This document shows positions 20,371 through 31,694 of a stretch of DNA of 64,000 nucleotides, one piece after another. Positions within the stretch are counted from its first letter, which is position 1, and every line of letters begins with the position of its first letter. The position numbers and the translations under genes are program-made. Location of the stretch: positions 57,790,560-57,854,559 of the forward strand of contig OY987301.1 in the NCBI GenBank assembly GCA_963920635.1. The letters are read 5' to 3'. Below the pieces are notes generated by a model, which saw nothing but the letters and a program-made list of their open reading frames with translations, had not been told where the DNA came from and did no database searches. The stretch comes from Pseudeuparius sepicola. Taxonomy: Eukaryota > Arthropoda > Insecta > Coleoptera > Anthribidae.

Positions 20371-21080
20371 TTCCAGTAAGTAGATAACATATACCAAATT
20401 TAAATTTAAGTAGCGCCGTTATTGAGATATAAATAAAAAAATATACTTTTGGGTTACCCTGTAGTCCCGAATAACTTGGCAAGGAAAGCCCAAATCGAAA
20501 AATTTTATATGAAAGACCCCCCTTAAAACCACCTGCCGAACACCTCTTTAAATTATTTACTATACATTCTGACTCACCCTGTATAGTTGTATAACTAGAA
20601 ACAATAAATAAATAATTTTAAACACATTTTAAATACCTGGCTAAGGAATAATAAAATATGCTTATAATAATCTTTAGAATATTTATAGAAGTATATTTTA
20701 TTGCTATTTTTCATTTGCTTATTGCGATTTTAAATCAAAGATAGGTGATTGAGTAATGTAGTTGTAGCCCCTGTTTCTTTATTATATTATTAATATCATT
20801 TTAAATAATAATTATTTTCGGCTTTTAGATTTGTTTAAGCTATAATAATTCTGGAAGGGGATTTACTATGCAAATTGTTAGAGGTCAGGGAGCGCAAAAC
20901 AACGGACAAGTTTCAATTCGAAACCAATTACCTATTATTGTAACCTGTCTTTTCCTAATCATCTTACATGTAGGGTGAGTCTTTGATCCGTTCAAAAAAA
21001 TAATCTGGGATGAAGTTGAACCCCTGAAGCACACGCATAAAGTTGTTTTTAAAAAACTTCCGTTTCTCAGCACAACACTA
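20371..21080. other. Non-coding stretch
   Basis: Contains isolated CACCCTGTA-type motifs (about 20452, 20576), remnants of the commonest small repeat in the window. No gene seen. Confidence 0.5.
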
Positions 21081-21459
21081 TACTAAAATCGAGCAATTCT
21101 TACGCCTGGCGTAAATAAAAGCACGTGTTCGATGTCGTTCCATGAAACAAGGCGATTGGTCAATAGGCGATAAAATATCAGCGCGCCTGGCAACAGGGAC
21201 GTACTCCATCGCAAAAGTGTATGTGCGGCATGTGCGCGGTTTTATCTTGTTGTTTTCAGCTATTTAGACACTGCGACGAATAATTTTATGATGTTTTGAA
21301 CCATTTTAATTAAGCCAATAATTTGTTTTCGAAATATTTTGATGTAAACAATTGTAAAACTAAAATTAAATAAAGGTCGTGCCTCAGTGCGGCACTGGCG
21401 AATATCTCATCGCACGTGCTCTTATTTAAACCGGGCGTCAGAGTTGCTCGATTTTAGTA
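21081..21459. mobile_element. 379-bp MITE with TA target duplication
   Basis: Termini TACTAAAATCGAGCAA are inverted at both ends, and each end is flanked by TA, as for Tc1/mariner-related MITEs. The similarity continues inward (ACGCC.GG..TAAATAA.AGCACGTG). No coding sequence. Confidence 0.85.
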
Positions 21460-21461
21460 TA

Positions 21462-22805
21462 CCTAGGTTATTTTATCGATGAGAACTTTAAAAAGTCCGT
21501 TTTCTATCCTGAAATTATGAATTATTTCCTTAATAGAGAGTTTTTCGCTTTGACAGATGTATTCGTATTTCTGTCATTAGTTGCTGCTTCAGTGGGTAGC
21601 GCACAAAATTATTTATCAGTTGCATCTCTTTGAGAAGCTAATTATATACCCCTGCTATATTTCCTACCTGAGACAGCAGTAGTCTCGTATGTTCCTGAAT
21701 AAGGCAAAAGTGTGGGCCATTCTCCAGTTAGGAATAGTTTATGAACTGTCACTTAACTTTTTTGGCCCATGAATTTCTATATTTGCTTTCACACAATTTC
21801 TGGTTGTGTGTAGTTTTCTCATTTAAACTTTACTCTTTATTTTTCTTTTCGAGAAGTGAGCACATTGGGTTTACTTAGAAAACAATAAGTTGTGGTTTGG
21901 TGACTTTTGTTCCTTGCATGCTTTTTATTTATGGATTTCGAAAATAAAATAATAGGTATACAATACAGGGTGTTTACTTTTAGCGTGTACGTCATATTGC
22001 TAACATATAAAATTTGTATAGGTACCGAGTGGGTTCAATGATAAAAAAAACTTGCGCATTTCGAGGTTCTTTATAAGAGCCTTCAAGGGAATCAAGGTTA
22101 GTCCAAGCCGTTCCTGAAATATCCCGAAAAAACTGAAATTTGTCGTTTCCTTTTGTATTTAATATCTTCTACAATAAATATAGGAACACAATGAAACTTG
22201 GTACGTTGACATAAGTCGATATGTGCTATTTGACTTTTGATTTTCTTATTGGAATTTTACGCCATTAGAGTTAAAAATTACGTATTTTTTAATAAAAAAA
22301 TTGATCGTGTATCCGGTAAATTTTCTGCGTCTGATGCCTCTAAATGAGGTACAGGCAAATAACGACTTCGGTTATATCTACCTTTGTTTATACGGCGAGT
22401 TTGCCGAATTTAACGAAGCATATTATATTTTCGCCAGGGATAGGGTGAAGTCAATGTATTCAAATTTAAGGCGCTTAACAAACTCCAGCTCTTTGAAACT
22501 CGAGTGCGGTTCACTGAGCTCGTAAAAAATCAAAATACCTGAAAACAAAAATGACGTTTTGCCGGGTAGGATCAAAAGTTAAATATTTAATATTTTGTTA
22601 GAAAAGAATACCTAAATGTAATTTTTTGAAGCAGTTGAAATCTACACAGCTCATTCAACACCTAAAGTGCTCTATATAGGGACACATTATTTTTGATAAA
22701 CTCTACCGTGATCGAGCTAAATCGGTTTAGCGGGTCGATTAACGTAGGAAAAGTTGCACTTCGATTTTGGTAGAATTTAGGTTGGGCACTCTTTCAATAG
22801 TTTGA
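21462..22805. other. Non-coding stretch with repeat ends
   Basis: Includes a TACAGGGTGTTTAC end at 21965 and AT-rich filler. Open frames here lack coding character. Confidence 0.5.
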
Positions 22806-22990
22806 GGATGGTGAGAAGGTAATAGCCTACGCGAGCAAAACTTTAAGATCACAAGAAATGAAACACTCTACCACGAAATTAAAATGTCTTGCTGTGGTTT
22901 GGGGAGTTGAAAAATTTGGCCTTATGTCAATAGTGTCACATTTTCGGTTATTACAGATCATTCCTCTCTATTGACAATAATGAGCTAAAG
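22806..22990 (+). pseudogene. Gypsy-type LTR retrotransposon RNase H fragment
   Basis: The translated plus strand reads KVIAYASKTLRSQEMKHSTT then KCLAVVWGVEKF, and after a frameshift VTFSVITDHSSLL. This is the signature order of gypsy/Ty3 RNase H (Y.S..L...E.......E..AVV..V..F, then TDH..L). Only about 60 codons survive. No LTRs, integrase or reverse transcriptase were found nearby. The flanking GATCGAGCTA...GGGTCGATT.ACGTAGGAAAA recurs near 23735, so the fragment is embedded in other repeats. Confidence 0.8.
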
Positions 22991-23564
22991 AAGCCAATAA
23001 TTTCTAAAATTTCGTAGATAGTTTCCGACCATGAGTTTTTCAATTAAACTACGTTTCCATCTTATAGGTCAGTTTATTTTTTATTTTTTATAATTAACGC
23101 GACGTGTAGACCCTTATCTTGGTCATCATCTGGCTAAAAAGAACATAAATGCACTTAAAAGGACAGCACTCTGGTAAAACTAGCATAAGAAAAGTATTAA
23201 AACAATATACACAGATTTCTTGATTTAAAGCTAATAATTCAAAAAGGTACTTTCTGGAAGTGTACACATTGTGAGACAATATACAGGGTGTTCATAAATT
23301 ATGGTGCCAACGTAATATGACAGATAGAAAATGTCATTTTGAAAAAAAAGTTTCCTATAAACATGGGTCCTAAAATGCATAATAAGAAAGTTACAGGGTG
23401 ATGAAAGTATAGTTTGAAAACATCTTTATCGCAATAACTTCTACAGAAGTTATGCAATTTAAATGAAAGTAAGTGTAATTCTTTAGTAACTAAAGTGCAA
23501 TAATTTTGTGTAAAAACAATTGATTCTCAGCGACCAGAGGCGGAGGGGCGGGGTAGCACAATGG

Positions 23565-23727
23565 GTTTTCTACTCATAACTTTTTTGAGGTTATCTTTTT
23601 GGTCTGGCAGGTTCATCATTTTAGTGCATCTTTTTATTTTGCAACAAAACGGTACTCTTGTTTCATAACGCTAAAATAAACCGTTTGCGTTGAAATCGGC
23701 AAAATGTGCTCAAAAACACCTGTTAAC
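23565..23727 (-). repeat. Second copy of the 19252-19420 repeat, inverted
   Basis: CTTTTTTGAGGTTATCTTTT...AACACCTGTTAAC is the reverse complement of the copy 4.3 kb upstream, with scattered differences. A TACAGGGTGTTCAT end lies at 23282. Confidence 0.75.
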
Positions 23728-24116
23728 TATTGTGATCGAGCTAGCGGGTCGATTTACGTAGGAAAAGGTGAACTTCGAGTTTGATAGAAATTAAGAGCTA
23801 GCTTTGAGTACAACTTCTACACAGTAAATGGTAAAATTAACACCAACGAGTGTCAATTTTTTGGAATAGCACCACAAGTCTAGTTAAACAGAGTTTACAA
23901 AATCCTATTTAGTAAAATAACTAAAATGTAACTGTTTTAACCAAAAATAGCGTTAAATATAACACCCAAAACGTTTGCAATTTGAAATTCTGCACTTACC
24001 TATAAGGCAAAATTTTGAATTGTAAGTATTCGCTTGGTAAATTTCTTTTTATTAAACGTTAGTTTTTGAAATACCAGGGTGTTAAAAAAGTAATTTACGT
24101 AGGTAGTATAGGAGTA

Positions 24117-24803
24117 TACAGGGTGAGTTTTTTCGATGCTAACTATGGGGATCTCGGAAACTAGCAGAACTAGGACAAAGGTTAAATGGGGAAAGAATTG
24201 CCGTTTTGAATGCTCAATCAAATGCCCCTTTTAGATTTTTAAAAAAGTTCATGGCATAGTAGATATTTTGAAAAGAGTGATTTTTTGCTATTTCATCAGA
24301 TCTCTGTAGCTCCGTTATTTCTGATTATACAGAAAAACTGTGGAGACAGAAATTGTAGACAATTTTGGGCTTAATAAGATAGTCTAATCCATTTTTTATG
24401 TTGCTTGTGATTTTTGAGATATGACATAAAATTTTGTTTTTTTAAATGTAAATCATAGTTGGCTGTGGCCTTATAAAATCGGCCATTTTTTGAGCTTTCC
24501 AAAGATATAATACTCGGCATAGTTATTATAAAAAATAAAAAAGCTATGGCTAAATTTCTGATATTTTTAAAATTTTCACTTAGTTAGCCATGGAATATTT
24601 TCATAATTACGTTCTATTTTACAATTAGACATACTTCATACTTTCTAATATTTTGTTTTTGTGAGTCATGAACTTTTTTAAAAATCCAAAAGGGGTTTAG
24701 ATTGAGCATTCAAAACTGCAATTCTTTCCCCATTTAACCTTTGTTCTAGCTCTGCTAGTTTCCGAGATCCCCATAGTGGGCATCGAAAAAAACCCACCCT
24801 GTA
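24117..24803. mobile_element. 687-bp fold-back/MITE, TACAGGGTG ends, TA duplication
   Basis: Begins TACAGGGTGAGTTTTTTCG and ends with the inverse ...CACCCTGTA, TA on each side. Arms of about 150 bp are nearly identical (GGGATCTCGGAAACTAGCAG...TTGAATGCTCAATC). The middle is AT-rich without coding. It is one of the best-preserved members of the TACAGGGTG-ended group common in this window. Confidence 0.88.
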
Positions 24804-24805
24804 TA

Positions 24806-25363
24806 TGAGAAGGCACAAATTGTTCATCGACACTTCACTCCATGGTTCCTATTTTCAAAAATCTCCCGGAGATTTTCTGAAAATTTAGCGGTAGCTAACC
24901 CTGGAGTCTGACCCCGCAGTCCCCAAAAACCTGCCCTGTAATCTGACTACGATGTCTAGGCACAGAAGCAGACATCGGAGCAATGAGCAGCCAAACTAAC
25001 AACAGGAACTAACCCAATCACACGTTAAAACTAGGAACTATAGAAAACATTGGTCTGTTTGTTTACTTTTGTAACTTTACTTACCCATTTGTTTACATAT
25101 AACTCCCCGGCTTTATATCCCAGCAAAGAAATTCGATATTTTAGATGAGTAAAAAGGACTTTATTCGTACATATTTTATCGTTCATCAGGCCAACTGCGC
25201 TTTTGTGCTTTTTGCCTGCGTTCTGATTGGTTTTGATTTCTTTTTGTAGTCGAGTTTAGGACTAAGTTCTGTCGTGTACACAATAATTCACACACACATT
25301 CATACAATATTTACATTAAACATAGTGGTTAGCGGCAGCTAGTATAATGAGTGGGTATGCACA
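24806..25363. other. Non-coding stretch
   Basis: No coding or repeat signature recognised. Confidence 0.5.
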
Positions 25364-26596
25364 TTAGTCGATGAAAAAGTGAGGTATCCAGTGGGATTTA
25401 TCTCTATCTACCGCATAAGCACAAGAATCGGTTACTAGCGCGTTAGGGTGCGCAGGCGTAGTTAAGTAGTAGGTTTGGTTTGCCGATCCCCAGATGAGCT
25501 CACTTATAGGGGCAAAGTTTAAATCATTATTAATTACGTCGTTCCTGACATACCAGTCGGCATTAGTGGCCAAACGCAGGCACTTGTTCTGGATAAGTTG
25601 GAATTTTTTAAGTTGGGGGAGAAGGCCTGGCAGGCATAAGTTATGATGGGTCTAATGACAGATTTATACAGGCTAATCTTTTTCCTAATGCATGGATCAA
25701 AGTCCAATCATAATGACTCATAATGGCTACTCTGGCGTGAAGGGCCTTTTTTGTGATATGACTGAAGATATTCAGCCTTATATCCAGGGAGACCTTAAGA
25801 TAGGTGACCAACTCCTCCCAGTCTATTTGTTCCTTGTTAACGACAATTCTGGGTAGGTTTGGAAGTAGGCAAATTTTCCTTGTATAGGAACGATAGCCAG
25901 AGAGTGGGTAACATTAATTTTGATTCTCTAGTGTTGACAGTACTCTATATAGTACTTGGACTAATGCTGTTTGGAGTTCTCTGATGTAGTTTATGTTTCT
26001 GTTAGTAACATAAACGGCCGTGTCGTCAGCATACATTTACAGGTTGGCATTAGCCGGGACGGAAAGCCCCCTGACGTACACGGTGTAGAGGAAGGGTCCC
26101 AGGACGGAGCCCTGAGGAACCCCTACCTCCGCATCTCGTACGGCCATGGTCAAACCATCCTCCCTGTATTTTCAACATTCCGTTTTGAAATCGATACTCC
26201 GTTCCCTAGGAGACGGAATAGCAACTCCAACAGCCAGACCGTATCAAAGGTCTAGTTAACGTCTCGCAAGGCTATTCCAGTGCCTGTCTGTAAGATTGTG
26301 TGATGCCCCCGCCACTTCTTCTGGGGTTTGTAGCTGGGGAGTGTTGGTTTAAGTATTCTTGCAATGCAATTCAATTCAATTGGTGGATTTGTTGTTTGGC
26401 ACGGGCCTAGTGTCGTGTAGGCCAATCTCAAGAGTGACCAGTAGGTTGTCACTCCCGAGATCCGGTGAAGTTGCGATTTTTGTGTCTCTAATTAGGTTTT
26501 TTACTAGAAAAAAGTCAATAACGCTAGACGATGGGACGACTACAAAAAGGTAGGTAGGTTCATTGGGGGCGAGGATCTCCGTTGGGGAGGAGTTTA

Positions 26597-27583
26597 TACA
26601 GTGTGGATAGAAATTGTGGAATATTGCTTATATTTCTTAAAATATTCCTCATATGAAAAACTTGTTTTAATAAAAGTGTTAGGGGAAATTATTTCCCGTT
26701 TAGTAATATCAAGCAATCTTTCGTAGCACAGAAAATGTGGTTGCCATGGTAACCGACTTGTTTTTTTTTAAATGGCACCATATACGTTTTTTTGGTGAAA
26801 ATTGATACATTGGAACTTTCTGAATACGATACAATATAATTTTATTGGGGTCGCATAAGAAAAAAAATACAAAAAATTAAGTTTTCTATTATGCTATTGA
26901 CAATGTATATCAAAATAATTATAAACATCAAGTTAGCCATGCCAAAATCAGAACAATGGGAAACTGTCACTAGCTGTCAGTTGCTTGTAACTGTGTGCAT
27001 TGTTACAGTAAACGTACTTTTCTACTCAATTTTCTGTGTACTTAAGTACTTAGTAAGTTATAATGGCGCTTGAATTAAGTGAAACCCTTGTCTATCCGAA
27101 ATGGATAGACAAGGGTGAAACGGAAAGAAACATACTAAGTACCTACTTAAGTACACAGAAAATTGAGTAAAAAAGTACGTTTAGTGTAACAATGTACACA
27201 GTTACACAGCTAGTGACAGTTTCGCATTGTTCTGATTTTGGCATGGCTAACTTGATGTTAATAATTATTTTGATAAACATTGTCAATAGCATAATAGAAA
27301 ACTTAATTTTTTTGTATTTTTTCTTATGCGACCCCATTAAAATTGTATTGTATCGTATTCAGAAAGTTCTAATGTATCAATTTTTACCAAAAAAAGTGTA
27401 TGGTGCCATTTAAAAAAATTAAATCGGTTACCATGGCAACCACATTTTTTGTGCTACGAAAGATTGCTTGATATCACTAAACGTGAAATAATTTCCCCTA
27501 ACACTTTTATTAAAACATGTTTTTGATATGAGGAATATTTTAAGAAATATAAGCAATATTCCACAATTTCTATCCACACTGTA
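26597..27583. mobile_element. 987-bp fold-back element inserted in the LINE, TA duplication
   Basis: Ends TACAGTGTGGATAGAAATTG and its inverse, TA on both sides (26595-26596, 27584-27585). The arms, about 480 bp each, are inverted over almost the whole length. It interrupts the LINE endonuclease. Near its centre lies a 29-bp palindrome with its own 7-bp duplication (27079-27121), a later event. No coding sequence. Confidence 0.92.
27086..27114. mobile_element. 29-bp palindrome with 7-bp TSD, inside the fold-back
   Basis: CCTTGTCTATCC and its inverse GGATAGACAAGG are separated by 5 bp and flanked by GTGAAAC on both sides (27079-27085, 27115-27121). It is the only palindrome of the set whose termini are CC...GG rather than CA...TG. 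Confidence 0.8.
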
Positions 27584-27652
27584 TAATTGTATATTAGTGT
27601 GCCCGCTCTGTTATTGCGGGATGGGAACCAGGAATTTTGCTTTGCGTTGAAG

Positions 27653-28450
27653 CTAGACCAACACTATATTAAAGACCCTAAGGACCGCTGTTTCAAGCGA
27701 TCTCCACTGGCGCTACACGAAGAAACAAATTTACACGGTGGTTTAATGTGAAAACACCATTGTTGCAGAATCTTTTATAAAATAAAAACATGCAAATGTG
27801 TCTGTTACAACGAATTTAATATACAAAATAAAATAAAATATTTGACTCTAATTTGACAAGTTCGCATGGCATATTTCCATACATTTTTTTAAGAAAAGCG
27901 AGTCTAAAAAGCAAGCAAGAGTATTTGGTACCTTTTGGTTTGAAATGAAGTCCATGGCTATAGTTGTAGTGTAAGTAATCATAAAACGCAATAGATTTTT
28001 CAGTTTCTTCTTTATATGGAGGACTGTTGGTTCGCTTTGGAGCTATAAACAAAATTTTCTATTTTCATTCTTGCATATGTTACAAAATACTCTTCCAAAA
28101 TAATATCTAGATTTTTCGCTTCTTCAGCTGGTTGATCAGATCATCCCATAATTCCAAAATTGTGTTTATTCTTCTGCAATTCACCTAATGGCCTTTGAAG
28201 AGTGCATACCATTTTCTTCATGTGCATGGAAATTTCATGTTATCACAAACAAATCTACCTATAAAAGCTGTGTTAATAGGATAAAACTGGTGAATACTGG
28301 ACGCAGAGACAATTCGTTACCGTAAAAAGAAGGCAAATCGTAATAAAACTGGATATTTAAAATTTGGGATGTCGAGTGGCGCTACCCCAGTCCGTAAACA
28401 ACAATGAAATATGACGTCATGCTCGGGTCTTTAATATAGTGTCGGTCCAG
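27653..28450. mobile_element. 798-bp DNA element inserted in the LINE endonuclease, 7-bp TSD
   Basis: Ends CTAGACCAACACTATATTAA and, inverted, CTGGACCGACACTATATTAA. GTTGAAG is duplicated at 27646-27652 and 28451-28457. The target is the FN codon pair of the LINE's GDFN motif, so removing the element and one GTTGAAG restores the expected order of LINE sequence. The interior has no transposase; an open frame at 27816-28052 is not convincing. Superfamily unassigned. Confidence 0.85.
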
Positions 28451-28830
28451 GTTGAAGTCTCCTGGTACAATTGCGCAGCTGGAAGGAAGGGCATCCGGGA
28501 ATAGTTGTTCTGATATTTCATTTATAACGAAGTCTCTGGAGGCAGGGTATAAACAGAATAGATCACGAGGGAGGTGTCCCGCTCGCAGATTTGTATAGAA
28601 GTATATTCTAGGTTTTCATCCTAGGAAGATTCTTTCCACATGCTGAAGTTTATGTTTTTTTTTTACTGCTATGAGGACGCCTCCCCCACGGCCGTTTAGT
28701 CTGTCTCGACGGATAATCTGGTAGGGGTGTAATCTGTAGGAAAATTTCCTGCACTATAGAGACACGTCAATGTCGTTGTCTAATAAGTATGTGAGAAATT
28801 CTGTTTTTTGTCTAGTGTATCTACTAAAGG

Positions 28831-29387
28831 CGTCTAACTCGCCTGAACTTTTTTATGCTTCACTGCACACCGACTGATCGACATGTCATAACAATGTACA
28901 TCTGCAGACCATCGGCTGATGTACTAGAAGTTGAAATTGGCTTCAACCTGAGCTAGCAACATCATTGCCATTACTGCAGCTGTCAAACTGTCAGGCTTAG
29001 TCGTAGTCTTGATCAGAACTTTAGCGGATAGAGGACTTTGAATCACTCCTGTCCTGGATACTTTGATTAGTCATGTAAGGTATTCTCTTGTCAAAGTGTT
29101 CTAATTTTAAGATCATACGTGCAGCATATTAGAATTTTTGAGCTTTTTGGACGTTATCGTGGCGAGTTGATTTGGACATTCTTTGTCCCCTCATAGCAAT
29201 TTAATTCTATTTTAATTTTGTAATAATCTCATTTAACAATTTTTAAATCTAATTTCAACTTTTCACTGTAAACTATTTAACTAATTCTTATTTGTTAACC
29301 AATTTAGACTTTGGCCAATAAATAACCCTTGTAAATAATTTAAATCTGTGTTTTATTACTTCGTATCAATATATTGAGTCATATAAC
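28831..29387. other. Sequence upstream of the LINE fragment, unassigned
   Basis: May contain the degraded start of the LINE endonuclease or ORF1 region, but no motif could be read with confidence. Confidence 0.4.
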
Positions 29388-30500
29388 CAAAGTCTAGAGA
29401 ATACTATAAGTCGGCGCACTCGGCCTTGTGTAAACAAACGTTTCCCCCCTGCCGTCTCCCGCTCCCTCGGCCCGCCGTCATCAGAGTACGACGATTGATA
29501 TCTTATTTGATAAGAAAATAAGCTTATAGACCGGGAGGTAGTGACAGATTTTTGGACGTGATTTTACTCAGTATGCCTTGCAAAGGGCATTATGTGGCAC
29601 ATATTCTCACAATAATAAGGTATGAATCAGAGAGTCATCCTGGGTTCTTCATGTGAAAAACTGAGTTTTCAATTATTCGAAAAATATGCGTTTTGATATG
29701 ATTTTATACAGGCTGCCATGTGTTTTATAATGAAGTTCAAATAGAAAATTCCTCGGAAAACCATAGGCATACCGTTAGGGTGGGTCCAAAGGGCTATTAT
29801 TGCCACGTGATCTTGTATTTTAATAATTAATTTTTCCACGTTTCTGAACAGGCTGCCAATGAGAAGTATGCAAGTTCTTGTTATGAAACTGCTGAAGAAA
29901 AGATGGCATACCGTTTGCGCATATCCAAGTACACTTAACATCGAATAAATCGTTTAAATTATTAAATAACATTCAATTTAAACAGTACTTGAACAAGCGT
30001 AAAAGGTATGCCATCCTTTTTTCAGCATTTTCATAACAAGCACTTGCATACTTCTCCTTGGCAGCCTGTTCAGAAAAGTGGAAAAACTAATTATTAAAAT
30101 ACAAGTTCACGTGACAATAATAGCCCTTTGAACCCACGCTAACGGTGTGCCTATGGTTTTCCGAGGAATTTTCTATTTTGAACTTCATTATAAAACACAT
30201 GGCAGCCTGACTAAAATCATACCAAAACGCATATTTTTCGAATAATTGAAAACTCAGTTTTTCATATGAAGAACCCAGGATGACTCTTTGGTTCATACCT
30301 TATTATTGTGAGAATATGTGCCACATAATGCCCTTTGCAAGGCATACTGAGTAAAATCACGTCCAAAAATCTGTCGCTATCTCCAGGTCTATATGTAGCT
30401 GAGAGCGGTTCGAGGCTGATTTACGACCAGTCGCAAAAAATTGTTGTTTTCTCCGAGAGAACAAAAAAGTGAGCTGACTTATAGTATTCTCTAGACTTTG
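29388..30500. mobile_element. 1.1-kb fold-back element, CAAAGTCTAGAG termini, 7-bp TSD
   Basis: Both ends read CAAAGTCTAGAGAATACTAT inward, flanked by ATATAAC (29381-29387 and 30501-30507). Inner arms of about 400 bp (29525-29935 and 30005-30390) are strongly inverted; the segments between the tips and the inner arms are unrelated. No transposase. The same terminal sequence with the same TSD length forms the 26-bp palindrome at 50755. CA...TG ends and 7-bp duplications fit the P superfamily (7-8 bp TSD) better than hAT (8 bp), but no transposase supports this. Confidence 0.88.
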
Positions 30501-30507
30501 ATATAAC

Positions 30508-31180
30508 CAGCTTCGATAGCCGGGCCGAAACCTCGGTTATAATATTTTACTTTATTCGTAGGGTAAAATTTATTTTTTATATCGCAAATTGTAGATGGCG
30601 CTACGTTGTAAACAAATTTTAAATATTAACAGTTTTATAGTTACCTATAGCACTTTAAAGTTCGAAGTGCATGCATGTGCAAAATCTGTACTAAATAATC
30701 CTAATGGTACTTACCTCCCAAAATAAAAACAAGAAACTAATTTTCTGTGTTGTTAAATCTATCCTAATATCATACAGAGATGTTTTGTCATTTTAAACAT
30801 ACTGTGGTCAAGGATATGGACTAGGGCAAACATTTTGTTAATAAAAATCTGTTTTTTTTTATTTTACTACTAAGCCAAAACAAAAGTAGGTAATTCAATT
30901 TTTTTCATAGCTTCTCTCCTATTTTGCCTGTATTCACCAAAAATAAGAAATATCGATATTTTTTATTGCTGTATTGAACCATAATTAAATTAAAAAACAA
31001 AACCAGTAATACGGGTGGCACAATTAGTTAATAAAACTATTTTGAGAGTTTCTAACATAGTGAGTTCAAAATGATAAAGCAACTCGGTGAGATATTAAAT
31101 AGTTGTGACACCTCACAAAATTAGTTTCTGGTTTTTAGTTTGGAAAATAATCTTAGGATTATCTAGGTAGGTAGACTATG
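30508..31180. other. Non-coding stretch
   Basis: AT-rich sequence; no gene or repeat recognised. Confidence 0.5.
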
Positions 31181-31694
31181 AATGAACTCACTTGGAACAG
31201 AATAAAAACGCTTCGGCGGCGTTTGCTTTGTAAAAATGACCGAGTCATAGGCGGCGCGCAGCCCTTAATAATAATATGTATTATACATTTTTTTAAATGC
31301 TCTAAAAAATAATAAAATAATCTTTGAAATGATTCAAACCAAAGCAAACCAATAATTTTGTTACACACAAAACAACACCACATAAAAATCTATACACAAA
31401 ACCAAAATCCCTAAAATAAAGCGCACTCCTTATTTCTGTGCACGGCACTGGCCTAACTGTCCCACGTCGACACCTGTCCTGCTCGATGGATCTCCGAAAC
31501 GCCGACCAATCAAATCGCTACGCTCGCTTTCTTATTGGCTGCCTCCCTGACTAAGTCGACGTCTACCGCATAAAAACCTTGAATTTTTTACGGGTGATTT
31601 CTGCTGAGAAGTCTGCTACTTTTACCAGTAGCAGAGGTAAATGCTATGAAATAGATCGCGCCCCGTATATCCCTGTGTTCCAAGTGAGTTCATT
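31181..31694. mobile_element. 514-bp inverted-repeat element
   Basis: Ends AATGAACTCACTTGGAACA and exact inverse TGTTCCAAGTGAGTTCATT. No clear target duplication. The interior holds GC-richer sequence with two CCAAT/ATTGG boxes but no convincing open frame. Confidence 0.75.

Larger units (their letters stand above)
25364..28830 (-). mobile_element. Jockey-like non-LTR retrotransposon, decayed and split by two insertions
   Basis: Read on the minus strand in order. The endonuclease N-part (about 28830-28451) has GRGGGVLIAVKK near 28690 and VPGDFN at about 28455. After an 798-bp insert, the endonuclease resumes at 27652-27586. After a 987-bp insert, the endonuclease C-part (26594-26300) has APNEPTYL, SSVIDFFLVKN and SDNLLVTLEI. 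The reverse transcriptase follows: motif A region ALRDVN.TFDTVWLLELL near 26260-26200, GVPQGSVLGP near 26120, and YADDTAVYV near 26037-26007. The C-terminal part ends in ADWYVRNDVINNDL (25573-25364). Stops and shifts are frequent, and the N-terminal part of the reverse transcriptase is deleted. APE-type endonuclease plus this reverse transcriptase places it in or near the Jockey clade. No ORF1 or tail was identified. Confidence 0.88.

Noticed and set aside
31620..31645. Hairpin CTGCTACTTTTACCAGTAGCAG
   Set aside because: Flanks GAGAAGT and AGGTAAA do not match, so no target duplication.
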